From: Fictibacillus sp. b24
GTDB taxonomy: Bacteria; Bacillota; Bacilli; Bacillales; Fictibacillaceae
Reading direction: 5' to 3'
Length of the DNA: 64,000 bases
Assembly (NCBI RefSeq): GCF_030348825.1
Contig: NZ_JAUCES010000005.1
Location: forward strand, 186,001-250,000
Shown here: positions 25,381 through 33,268 of the stretch, piece after piece
Numbering within the stretch: the first letter of the stretch is position 1
Layout: each line of letters starts with the position of its first letter
The notes under the pieces: generated by a model
What the model was told of the DNA's origin: nothing
What the model saw: only the letters and a program-made list of their open reading frames with translations
The model's database searches: none
Made by a program: the position numbers and the translations under genes

Positions 25381-26253
25381 ATGGAGGTAACGCGCTACTC
25401 GTCCATTCCTGCTTTTTACGCTGATGTAGAGTCTTTCTTATTGAATCAGGAAGACCGAGCGGGAATCATGCTTGGCAACAGTTTGCGGTTTAAAGATAAA
25501 GTGTGGGAAGAGGAAAAGCCTTTTTTGGCAACGGTAAAAAAAGGCGGGGAAATCATGCTCGCAGCGATGCTCATTCCACCGTATGCCTTGTTGCTTCTCG
25601 AAAAAGAGGAAGCAGAAGGTGTGGCAGCTGTCCCGCATTTAGTTCAATACTTAATAAGAGAAGACTTTGCCATTCATAAAATTATGTCACCTAAAGCGGT
25701 AGGAAAAGCGTTCAGTGAAGAGTGGACGAAAGCACATTCATTAGAAGAAAAAGTGTTGATGGATCTCAGATTGTATACGCTGCAGTCCGTCATACAGCAA
25801 GCGGCACGTCCCGGGAAGTTGCGAAAAGCAACACAAGCTGACTTAACGTTCTTGCCACAATGGATTTTGGAGATGACAGAAGAAACAAACCAGCTCATGA
25901 CATTTGATGAAGCAGAAGAGTATGCGAGAGCTCGATTAGAAAATGAATTTCTTTTTATATGGGAAGAAGATGGCCGCCCTGTCTCCATGGCAGCGAAGAC
26001 ACGGCCGAATATTAAAGGGGTTTCTGTTAATCTCGTTTATACACCACGTGACTTGAGGGGCAGAGGATATGCGAGTGCTCTTGTCGCGTCATTAAGCGAC
26101 CTCCTGCTGCAAGAAGGTTTTGAATTTTGCACGCTGTATACCGATCTCGCCAACCCAACTTCTAATAAAATCTATCAAAATATCGGATACCAGCCTGTAT
26201 GTGATTATGTTGAGCTGAAGTTTGATCAAAAAAGAACAGAATCTCCGGCTTGA
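25381..26253 (+). CDS. GNAT family N-acetyltransferase
   Basis: A 290-residue two-part acetyltransferase. The C-terminal GNAT core (about 155-280) has the acetyl-CoA loop in YTPRDLRGRGYASALVASL and the strand LYTDLANPTSNKIYQNIGYQP; the N-terminal half is a degenerate GNAT-like domain. I choose ATG 25381, 8 bases after GAGAGGG, over the ATG six bases earlier. The acceptor is unknown. Its stop is immediately followed, on the other strand, by the stop of a NUDIX gene (26253/26254), so the two are tail to tail with no spacer. Confidence 0.85.
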   Translation: MEVTRYSSIPAFYADVESFLLNQEDRAGIMLGNSLRFKDKVWEEEKPFLATVKKGGEIMLAAMLIPPYALLLLEKEEAEGVAAVPHLVQYLIREDFAIHKIMSPKAVGKAFSEEWTKAHSLEEKVLMDLRLYTLQSVIQQAARPGKLRKATQADLTFLPQWILEMTEETNQLMTFDEAEEYARARLENEFLFIWEEDGRPVSMAAKTRPNIKGVSVNLVYTPRDLRGRGYASALVASLSDLLLQEGFEFCTLYTDLANPTSNKIYQNIGYQPVCDYVELKFDQKRTESPA

Positions 26254-26715
26254 TTACCGGCAGACTCTGTCTCTTTGATAAAGATAATCTCTTATGTATC
26301 TTTTAGCACCTGCTAAAGTGCCTTCGGGCAGCTGATCTGCTGCAAAGTACTGAAAATCGAACGATTCATCTTCATCGATGCACAGTTCACCCGAAACAGA
26401 ACTTGCCGTATAAACGGCAGTTACTGCATATAATTCATCACCATTCGGCGTTTGCAGATAGTGATCTTTACCAGAATAAACGTGAAGCTGGGTTAAACCG
26501 TCTATATCGAGCCCAGTTTCTTCTTTCACTTCACGAACAGCCGTTTCTTCAAAGCTTTCTCCAAGTTCCATCAAACCGCCAGGCAGCCCCCAGCCACCAT
26601 CTTTCCGGTGCTGCAGCAGAATTTCTTCTCTATCGTTTTTAATAATGACAACAGACCCTGGTAAGATGAGCGGTGCACTTCCTACATATTTGCGCAGATC
26701 TTCATAATAAGCCAT
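26254..26715 (-). CDS. NUDIX hydrolase
   Basis: 153 residues with a full Nudix box, GGLMELGESFEETAVREV then KEETGL. N terminus MAYYEDLRKYVGSAPLILPG is typical of a Bacillus subgroup of ADP-ribose or dinucleotide pyrophosphatase-like proteins; the substrate cannot be decided. SD AGGAAGGAG. Convergent and directly abutting the GNAT gene. A second, only distantly similar NUDIX lies at 24007. Confidence 0.87.
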   Translation of the reverse strand: MAYYEDLRKYVGSAPLILPGSVVIIKNDREEILLQHRKDGGWGLPGGLMELGESFEETAVREVKEETGLDIDGLTQLHVYSGKDHYLQTPNGDELYAVTAVYTASSVSGELCIDEDESFDFQYFAADQLPEGTLAGAKRYIRDYLYQRDRVCR

Positions 26716-26813
26716 TAAATCGCTCCTTCCTAACCAACATTTTACAGAACATATGTTAATAATTCATCTAAAAGTGGAACAATGATAACAGAATGATTGA
26801 GGGGAGTTTTGGA

Positions 26814-27779
26814 ATGGAAGCCTTTGCTAGACCTCGTGTAGTTGTAAGTAAATGTCTTGAATTTGACGCATGCCGTTATAACGGTGATGTGATTTATAAT
26901 GATGTGATCAAAAAGTTAATGGACTATGTTGATTTTGTTCCTGTTTGTCCAGAGGTTGAAATCGGACTCGGAACACCGCGAGAAACCATCCGTATCGTGA
27001 AAAAAGGGGAGGATCACTTCCTTCTTCAGCCTTCTACTCAACGAGATGTAACGAACGAGATGAAAATGTTCTCAGAAGGTTATTTATCTAAAATCATTGA
27101 TACTGATGGATTTATTTTAAAAACGCGTTCACCTTCTTGCGGCTTAAAAGAAGTGAAAGTGTATGCTTCTACAGAAAAAGGGCCGGCGATCGGTCATTCG
27201 AGCGGTTTATTCGGCGGAAAAGTGGCCGAGCTCTTTTCACATTTAGCGATTGAAGAAGAAGGACGGTTAAATAATTTTACGATTCGAGACCGTTTTTATA
27301 CAAAGCTATTTACGCTAGCCGCTTTTCGAAACATACTTCCACAAGGACTAGAAGCAATAAAAACATTTCATAACAAAAATCAGTTCCTCTTTATGGCGTA
27401 TAGCAATCCTACACTAAAAGTGATGAACCGTATCTTGAAGAACGAGCAAGAGAATGGGGAAGAACGAACGATTCAATTGTATGCAAAAGCGATGAATAAA
27501 CTTTTTAACCGTGCGGCAAGAAGCGATTCAAACCGAAAAGTCGCGTATGAAATCTTTAAGCGGTTCGAAGACAGGCTATCTCAAGGAGAAGTCGCATTTT
27601 TTGAACAGCTTCTTCAAAAGTACGCAGACAAAAAAGAGCCGTTCTCTAGTGTCGCTACGATCTTGAAGTCGCACGCGATCCGATTTGAAGACAGCGAAAT
27701 TCTTGGACAAACCTTTTTTGCACCGTATCCCGAGATTCTGCTAGAGATTTCAGATTCAGGTAAGGGAAGAGATTACTAG
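26814..27779 (+). CDS. TudS-like (DUF523) and DUF1722 fusion protein
   Basis: A 321-residue two-domain protein. I start at ATG 26814, after GAGGGGAG. The DUF523 part (1-145) has C14 and C20 (VSKCLEFDACRYNG), C45-P-E (VPVCPEVEIGLGTPRE) and C109 (SPSCG). DUF523 includes TudS, a [4Fe-4S] thiouracil desulfurase that uses three cysteines, so a sulfur-removal role for thiolated bases is a fair inference. The C-terminal DUF1722 (about 175-320) is helical. Its last 24 bases overlap the AEC transporter on the other strand. Confidence 0.85.
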   Translation: MEAFARPRVVVSKCLEFDACRYNGDVIYNDVIKKLMDYVDFVPVCPEVEIGLGTPRETIRIVKKGEDHFLLQPSTQRDVTNEMKMFSEGYLSKIIDTDGFILKTRSPSCGLKEVKVYASTEKGPAIGHSSGLFGGKVAELFSHLAIEEEGRLNNFTIRDRFYTKLFTLAAFRNILPQGLEAIKTFHNKNQFLFMAYSNPTLKVMNRILKNEQENGEERTIQLYAKAMNKLFNRAARSDSNRKVAYEIFKRFEDRLSQGEVAFFEQLLQKYADKKEPFSSVATILKSHAIRFEDSEILGQTFFAPYPEILLEISDSGKGRDY

Positions 27780-28700
27780 AACAAGCCAATAGAGTGCTGG
27801 AATGGTAAGGAAGGAAAGAATCGTACTTAATGCAACACCTGCAGCCGCAAACGACGCATCTTCACCATATCTCTCTGCATACATCGAGATGGTTGGAGCT
27901 GAAGGCATACCTGCAGTCAAAACGGCAACAGCAAAAAGTTGAAAAGGCAGTGAAAACAGAGCAAATGGCAATAACAGAACCGGAAAGAAAACCAACTTAT
28001 AGAAGCTAGCTAGCCATAAATGTATGTTGCTGCAATAGCTTCTCAGTTTTTGGATCGGCATGCTGCCTAAAAGAATACCAATCAGCAGCATGGATAGAGG
28101 AACAGTAGGCTTTCCTGTCATTTCAAGTGTGCTCGATAATACCGCGGGCAGTGTTCCTGGCAGAAGCATGAGAACAAAGCCGACTAATGTGGACGTTACG
28201 CCAGCGTTTAAGAACACTTTTCGCCATTGAACGGTTTCCGAGTTCCTGGCAAAGAGATAGATTGCGTACGTCCAAATGACTAATAAATAGACAAAGTTAA
28301 AAAGAGTCGCAATGAAAACACCTTCTTTTCCAAACAATAAAAAACTGACAGCAATGCCTAGAAAGCCTTGGTTTCCAAAAATCATGATGCCTTCTAAGGC
28401 ATTTTTTTGCTTTGTTTCAGTGTTCAATTTCTTTACCGTCCACCACGAGACGATTGACGATACGATTAAAACAAAAGCCGACATCATTGAAAGCCATACG
28501 AACTGTTTAATATTATCAAAGGAAAAAGGAACGTCCATGCCAAATAAAATAAGAGCAGGCAGCGTGACATTCAAGATAATAGCCGTTATTGTTTTTTCAC
28601 TGCCAGGCGGTAAGATCTCTTTTTTGCGAAGGATATAACCTAATAACGCGATGCTGTACAATAGGGTTAACTCTTGAATAAAGGGACCAAAATGGTTCAT
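27756..28700 (-). CDS. AEC (auxin efflux carrier) family transporter
   Basis: A 314-residue membrane protein with ten segments in two inverted halves, the BART-type fold. Family features: TLPALILFGMDV in segment 2-3, the broken helix GNQGFLGIAVSF, and PSAPTISMYAERYG in the C half. AEC proteins export or import small organic acids, such as malate or auxin-like compounds; the substrate here is unknown. SD GGAGGGGA. The 3' end overlaps the TudS-like gene by 24 bases, so antisense pairing of mRNA ends is possible. Confidence 0.87.
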   Translation of the reverse strand: MNHFGPFIQELTLLYSIALLGYILRKKEILPPGSEKTITAIILNVTLPALILFGMDVPFSFDNIKQFVWLSMMSAFVLIVSSIVSWWTVKKLNTETKQKNALEGIMIFGNQGFLGIAVSFLLFGKEGVFIATLFNFVYLLVIWTYAIYLFARNSETVQWRKVFLNAGVTSTLVGFVLMLLPGTLPAVLSSTLEMTGKPTVPLSMLLIGILLGSMPIQKLRSYCSNIHLWLASFYKLVFFPVLLLPFALFSLPFQLFAVAVLTAGMPSAPTISMYAERYGEDASFAAAGVALSTILSFLTIPALYWLVLVISSLT

Positions 28701-28773
28701 CTATCATCCCCTCCTTACTTAAAAGGGTATGGTTTAATAGTGAATTGGGTGAAAGTGATTTTTAGTGCTAAGC

Positions 28774-28965
28774 TTTGTTGTTTTGAAAGAGGTTGATTTC
28801 CGTTCCAGATGCTCGCTTTCCGGGGGGCGTGCGGTGAGCATCCTGCCGCTTTGCGCCATTAGGAGTCTCCACCTGCCCCGCTCGTCGCCCAGGAGTCTCG
28901 CACATTGCACTTCAATCAACTTGCAAATGATGAGAAAGAAAAAGCCGAAGCAACAATCCTTTAGA
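28774..28965 (+). repeat. Dispersed 190-bp element, copy 5
   Basis: The best preserved ends: left TTTGTTGTTTTGAAAGAGG, right GAAGCAACAATCCTTTAGA. Inner ends GGTTGATTTCCG and CAATCAACTTG. Subtype B. It ends 34 bases before the start codon of a Crp/Fnr-type gene. Confidence 0.88.
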
Positions 28966-28999
28966 AAAGAGCTTTTTTCAAAGAAAGAGGTGGTTTTAC

Positions 29000-29497
29000 A
29001 TGTTGATTGCAAAAGGAGAAACTTTATTTAGACAAGGTGAAGAGGGGCCATTATTTAAGCTTGATAAAGGATTGTTAAAGATTGTTCGCGTTCATGAAGA
29101 TGGCAGCCAGGTTCTGTTGAACTTAATCGTTCCAGGAGAAATCATTCCGCACCATTCTCTAACGAGTCAAAAAGAGTATAACGGCACGGCCCTTGCGGTT
29201 TTACCTTCTGAGATAACAGTGATTGATCCTAAACAATGGTATCAGTCATTAGAGGAAAATCCTTGGAAGTTTAAAGAAGTTGCACTTTTGTTAGAAACGA
29301 AATTAAGAATGATGCAGCAGCGGATCAATCAAATGTCCACGTTGACTCCAGAAGGAAAAGTGCTGAAACTTAAAAGTTGGTTCAGCCATTATTTTCCCGA
29401 AGTTCACATCGAAAAAATACTGGCTCAAGAAGAAATCGGACAGTTTGTTGGTTTGAGAAGAGAGACTGTCAACCGGGCTTTAAAAAAGCTGAATTGA
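29000..29497 (+). CDS. Short Crp/Fnr family regulator
   Basis: 165 residues, about 50 shorter than a usual Crp/Fnr protein. A reduced cyclic-nucleotide-like barrel (1-70: LFRQGEEGPLFKLDKGLLKIV, PGEIIPHHSL) is followed by the dimer helix (about 88-112) and a winged helix with LAQEEIGQFVGLRRETVNRALKKL at the end. No FeS cysteines are present, so it is not Fnr-like in oxygen sensing. SD AGAGGTGG precedes ATG, just downstream of copy 5. A small secreted protein follows 87 bases later and may be a target or partner. Confidence 0.8.
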   Translation: MLIAKGETLFRQGEEGPLFKLDKGLLKIVRVHEDGSQVLLNLIVPGEIIPHHSLTSQKEYNGTALAVLPSEITVIDPKQWYQSLEENPWKFKEVALLLETKLRMMQQRINQMSTLTPEGKVLKLKSWFSHYFPEVHIEKILAQEEIGQFVGLRRETVNRALKKLN

Positions 29498-29584
29498 AAT
29501 GTCAAAGAATTTACATACATATGAACGTAAGATTTTTGCTCTTTTAACAAAAGATACATGTATAAAACTAAAGGAGTGAAAGGC

Positions 29585-30085
29585 ATGAAAAAATTTATCC
29601 CGTTAGCCCTAGCATTTTCTGTTTTAACAAGTGGTGTTGTTACGGTTTCTGCTGCAAACCAAGAAAAGGTACAAGTAGAAGCTCAGCATAAAGGTCACCA
29701 TTTTAGACATATGAAAAATTTTGAAGAGCAGGTTCATAAAGCAAATGCTCTAAAAATTGAGCGATTAGAGATTCAGAAGGAAATTCTTCAGAAGAAAGAT
29801 AAACTTTTTACACAGCATGTAAAAGCTGGAGAAAAGGGAGCACAAGAGAAAAGAACAGGTAACAAAGTAAATTGGCAGGACATGAAAAAAATTCATCAAG
29901 ACTTAAGAGCATTACAAAAGCAAGCGCACGAAACGAAAAAAGCAATGCATGAAGCGATGAAATCAGATAACGAAAAGCTTGCTTTAGAGAAGATGAATCA
30001 ATGGCTAAGCATCAATGAAAAAATCAACAGCAAGCTAGGTGAAAAATCAGCTAAGTTGGATGAGGTTTTGGCGAGTTATAAGTAA
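29585..30085 (+). CDS. Small secreted Lys/His-rich helical protein
   Basis: A 166-residue exported protein: signal peptide about 1-22 (MKKFIPLALAFSVLTSGVVT, cleavage after VSAA), then a His-rich stretch (HKGHHFRHMKN) and long helices of heptad-like charged residues to the end. It could be a metal- or heme-handling periplasm-equivalent protein, but that is inference. I take ATG 29585 after AAAGGAG. Similar small helical exported proteins are common in Bacillus and unnamed. A strong terminator follows. Confidence 0.75.
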   Translation: MKKFIPLALAFSVLTSGVVTVSAANQEKVQVEAQHKGHHFRHMKNFEEQVHKANALKIERLEIQKEILQKKDKLFTQHVKAGEKGAQEKRTGNKVNWQDMKKIHQDLRALQKQAHETKKAMHEAMKSDNEKLALEKMNQWLSINEKINSKLGEKSAKLDEVLASYK

Positions 30086-30090
30086 TAACT

Positions 30091-30130
30091 AAAAGTGTTG
30101 AGACAAAATCGTTTGCCTCAACACTTTTTA
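30091..30130. terminator. Strong bidirectional terminator
   Basis: Stem AAAAGTGTTGAG.CAAA/TTTG.CTCAACACTTTT with a 4-base loop, between convergent genes. Confidence 0.9.
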
Positions 30131-30142
30131 AGATTAATTAGC

Positions 30143-30970
30143 TTAATGTCTAGGCGTGTAATCTGGATAATCAGTAATAATGCCATCTACACCTGCATCT
30201 AAAAGTGGTTGAACTTCTTCTTGTTTTCGAACGGTCCAAGCCATGATCCCCATGTGGCGCTCGTGAACTTCATCAACGATAGAGGAGTTAACAAGGGTTC
30301 TGCTTGGGTTCACAAATTCAGCATATGCAGCAAATTCGCTTAGTTTGGCTTCACTTAAGTCTGTTGCTCGTGAAGTTAGAACACCTACAGGTACTTGAGG
30401 CAGAAGCTTATCCATTCGTTGCATTGAATCAAACTCAAAGGATTGAATGATAATCTTATCATGAGCAGGTAGGTGCATGTTGCGTTCTTTAAGAGCAGCA
30501 GCTACTTTTTCTTCAATACCAGGATAATAATACGTTGCTTTTAATTCAATTAAAATACCAGATTTTCCGCGGAATTCATCTAGCACCTCTTCAAAAGTAG
30601 GAACTTTTTCTCCTGCAAATTCTTCTCCAAAATAGCTGCCTGCGTCAAGTTGACGAATCTCTTGAAGTGTATGATTTTTCACATATCCTGTTCCGTTCGT
30701 TGTGCGGTCTAGCGTAACATCATGAATAACAACAAGTTCGCCATCTTTTGTTTCCTGCACATCAATTTCAATGTAATCAGCTTTCATTTCAACACCTTTA
30801 TGAAAAGCTGCCATCGTATTCTCAGGTGCATATCCAGCAGCACCGCGGTGTGCGACTGTTTGAACTTGATCAGATGGCTCGTAAGCTAGGGTTGTAGTCG
30901 TATAGATCGAACTGATTATCCCCATTGAAAGTATTGATGCAACTGCGGTTTTCTTAATCATGTCATTCAT
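30143..30970 (-). CDS. Secreted glycerophosphodiester phosphodiesterase
   Basis: A 275-residue exported GDPD. Signal peptide about 1-29 (AVASILSMGIISSIYTTTTL, cut near AYE). Catalytic residues of the TIM barrel: H41-R42 (VAHRGAAGYAPENT), E68 and D70 (YIEIDVQ), H83 (VIHDVTLDRTTNG), E in LIELKATY and K/W in AWTVRK. It frees glycerol phosphate from teichoic-acid or phospholipid glycerophosphodiesters outside the cell, like GlpQ. No Pho box is seen upstream; a 25-bp inverted repeat is. Confidence 0.92.
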   Translation of the reverse strand: MNDMIKKTAVASILSMGIISSIYTTTTLAYEPSDQVQTVAHRGAAGYAPENTMAAFHKGVEMKADYIEIDVQETKDGELVVIHDVTLDRTTNGTGYVKNHTLQEIRQLDAGSYFGEEFAGEKVPTFEEVLDEFRGKSGILIELKATYYYPGIEEKVAAALKERNMHLPAHDKIIIQSFEFDSMQRMDKLLPQVPVGVLTSRATDLSEAKLSEFAAYAEFVNPSRTLVNSSIVDEVHERHMGIMAWTVRKQEEVQPLLDAGVDGIITDYPDYTPRH

Positions 30971-30997
30971 CCCCTCTGTCGTTGTTTGATAGTGAAC

Positions 30998-31022
30998 TTG
31001 CTTGCCTCATGCAACAAGCAAG
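30998..31022. promoter_or_regulatory. Inverted repeat upstream of the GDPD gene
   Basis: CTTGCTTG and CAAGCAAG, eight perfect pairs with a 9-base spacer, 28 bases before the start. It could be an operator or a leader hairpin. Confidence 0.45.
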
Positions 31023-31176
31023 CTTACAATCATTATGCTAACAAAGAGAAATAGGGAAAGAATGGTCAGAAGTTCCCGAGTATTTTAAAGAAAAAAAGGT
31101 CTATATGAGGGGATATCTTAATAAACAGCCCTTCTGTAAAAAGAGTGTGAATTAAGTGTCAGTACTGTAAAAAAAC

Positions 31177-31207
31177 AAAAAAACCAGGCATTAAACGCCT
31201 GGTTTTT
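31177..31207 (-). terminator. Terminator overlapping the ypdP stop
   Basis: Minus strand AACCAGGC/GCCTGGTT with a 7-base loop and T7; it contains the stop codon of the transporter gene. Confidence 0.85.
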
Positions 31208-31889
31208 GAGTTTCTTCTGGATGTTTGAAGCCTCTTGCAATATAGATAAATGGTGTAGAAGCAGCCGACACAACAAATTTAATCACATATGTCGTGAAGA
31301 AGATTTGCATCCAAACGTCCCATGAAAACACGCCAGCAAAAGCTATTGTACAAAAGATGAACGTATCGATCAGCTGACTTACCATCGTACTACCGTTGTT
31401 ACGAATCCAAAGCTGATCAGGTCGTGAAAACTTTTCCTTCAACTTTGCAAACAGTTTTACGTCAAGATATTGACTGATTAGGTATGCAGCTAGACTGCCG
31501 ATTACTAATCGAGGCATAAAACCAAAGATTGCTTCAAGATGCGGCTGGAAGATATCACTTTCATGCGGTTGAAATACGAGCACCATCTGCATGATGATCG
31601 TAGTCATGATAAGGGTGAAGAACCCGAACCATACCGCTTTTTTCGCTTCTTTTTCCCCGTACTTTTCATTGATTAAGTCTGTCGCTAAATAGATGGTGCC
31701 GTATATGACGTTACCAAGAGTCATAACGAGACCAAACAGCTCAATCGTTTTAACGACTTGTAAATTAGCTAGAATCGAAGCTGCAGCGATCCAAGCAAAT
31801 AAACCGGCTTTTCCAAACCACTTATAGCACGTAAGAAACAATATAAAATTAACAAGTGCAAAAGCTACACCAAAATAAAAATTAAACAT
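31191..31889 (-). CDS. ypdP: Queuosine precursor transporter, YhhQ/YpdP family
   Basis: A 232-residue membrane protein of the VUT/DUF165 family, about six segments, which imports queuosine precursors (preQ0/preQ1 or queuine). I start at ATG 31889, which has GGAGG 7 bases upstream; the frame extends further but that region is the riboswitch. Markers: YLATDLINEKYGEKEAKKAVWFG (helix 3), RLVIGSLAAYLISQYLDV, and STMVSQLIDTFIF. The upstream preQ1-I riboswitch confirms the substrate class. It ends in a terminator overlapping its stop. Confidence 0.93.
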   Translation of the reverse strand: MFNFYFGVAFALVNFILFLTCYKWFGKAGLFAWIAAASILANLQVVKTIELFGLVMTLGNVIYGTIYLATDLINEKYGEKEAKKAVWFGFFTLIMTTIIMQMVLVFQPHESDIFQPHLEAIFGFMPRLVIGSLAAYLISQYLDVKLFAKLKEKFSRPDQLWIRNNGSTMVSQLIDTFIFCTIAFAGVFSWDVWMQIFFTTYVIKFVVSAASTPFIYIARGFKHPEETQKPGV

Positions 31890-31896
31890 AAAAATT

Positions 31897-31938
31897 CCTC
31901 CTAGTTTTGATAACGCGGGAGTTTTCGAACCGCGAAAA
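31897..31938 (-). promoter_or_regulatory. preQ1-I riboswitch, translational type
   Basis: Minus strand. P1 pairs CGCGG with CCCGCG; the loop begins GGTTC as in the class I consensus, then an A-rich tail (TTATCAAAAC) leads into CTAGGAGG. The tail can form the pseudoknot, and preQ1 binding would hide the ypdP Shine-Dalgarno. The 42-base size is normal for preQ1-I. No T-run terminator follows, so control is of translation. Confidence 0.85.
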
Positions 31939-32060
31939 ACATTTAACACAACAGTTCCCAATTATAAGTCAGTTTTTGTAATTAATCAATAAACCGGATA
32001 AATATATGATCTCTGTATAGTTTACTTTCTCTTTCTTTGTGAAATACATAGTGTATGTGG

Positions 32061-32257
32061 ATTGTTGTTATTGGAAGTGGTTGATTTCCGTTTCAGGTGC
32101 TCGCTTTCCGCGGGGCAGGCGGTGAGCCACATTTGTACGTTTCACGTATAAGTGTCTCACCTACCCGCCTGTCCCGCAGGAGTCTCGCACCTTGCACTCC
32201 AATCAACTGTCACAGAAGAAATAAATCCAGAGGTTTGAAAGCAACAATCACTTTTTA
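32061..32257 (+). repeat. Dispersed 190-bp element, copy 6
   Basis: Left ATTGTTGTTATTGGAAGTGG, right AAAGCAACAATCACTTTTT. Subtype A (CACATTTGTACGTTTCACG). It ends 40 bases before the ABC ATPase start. Confidence 0.88.
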
Positions 32258-32296
32258 AAAAAACGTATAAGATACAGCACACTAAGGAGCAGGTGA

Positions 32297-33268
32297 ATGA
32301 TTACTTTTGAAAATGTTTCTAAAGAATATCCAGATGGAACGGCTGCCGTTCGTGATTTGAACCTTACGATACAACCAGGGGAATTTTTTGTAGTTATTGG
32401 TCCGAGCGGATGCGGGAAAACGACGATGCTTAAGATGATCAATCGGCTTATTAGTCTAACTAAAGGCACGATTACAATCGATAATAAGAGAATCAGTGAT
32501 TACAAAATTGATGAGCTGCGCTGGAACATCGGATATGTTCTTCAGCAGATCGCTCTATTTCCTCATATGACGATCTTAGAAAACATCAGTATCGTTCCTG
32601 AGTTAAAAGGATGGGACAAAGAGAGAATTCGTAAAAGAGTGGACGAGCTTCTAGAAATGGTGGGCTTAGATCCTAAAACGTATCGAAATCGTAAACCTAA
32701 AGAACTTTCTGGCGGACAGCAGCAGCGAGTGGGTGTCGTACGTGCATTAGCAGCGGATCCTAACATTATTCTTATGGATGAGCCTTTTAGTGCACTCGAT
32801 CCAATAAGCAGAGAAAAACTTCAGGAAGATCTTTTTAACTTACAAAGAAATATTAAAAAGACCATTGTTTTCGTGACTCATGATATGAAAGAAGCTATGA
32901 AGCTTGGAGATCGGATCTGTGTAATGAATGAAGGCTCTATCGTACAAGTCGGAACACCAGAAGAGCTGCTCGAAAACCCTGCAGATGAATTTGTAAGAAA
33001 TTTTGTAGGAACTGATAGTGTGAGTTCTGTGGAAAAAATGGATCTTACAAAGCTTGTGAGACCATTAAGCGCTGATGAAATTGGTTTAGATTATCAATTA
33101 CATTGCATCTCAGTAAAAACGAGTATTAAAGATGCGCTCGATATCTTAACACGTGAAGAAGAAGTGACTGTTGAAGATCATGGTGCGATCATAGGAACAC
33201 TTAACAGACAGGCTGTTATTCAATATCTTGCAGATCATTTGCAGGAAAGGGGTAGCAGAGATGAATAG
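32297..33268 (+). CDS. OpuC-like osmoprotectant ABC transporter ATPase
   Basis: A 323-residue ATPase of the OpuA/OpuC type. Walker A GPSGCGKTT (about 36-44), Q-loop VLQQIALFPHMT, signature LSGGQQQRVG near 137-146, Walker B IILMDEPFSALDP, H-switch FVTHDM. The C-terminal region (about 245-323) is a shortened CBS-like regulatory part that senses ionic strength in OpuA/OpuC; one of the two CBS repeats appears eroded. SD AAGGAGCAGG precedes ATG. It overlaps the fused permease by eight bases. Imports quaternary amines such as glycine betaine, carnitine or choline; exact substrate unknown. Confidence 0.9.
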   Translation: MITFENVSKEYPDGTAAVRDLNLTIQPGEFFVVIGPSGCGKTTMLKMINRLISLTKGTITIDNKRISDYKIDELRWNIGYVLQQIALFPHMTILENISIVPELKGWDKERIRKRVDELLEMVGLDPKTYRNRKPKELSGGQQQRVGVVRALAADPNIILMDEPFSALDPISREKLQEDLFNLQRNIKKTIVFVTHDMKEAMKLGDRICVMNEGSIVQVGTPEELLENPADEFVRNFVGTDSVSSVEKMDLTKLVRPLSADEIGLDYQLHCISVKTSIKDALDILTREEEVTVEDHGAIIGTLNRQAVIQYLADHLQERGSRDE

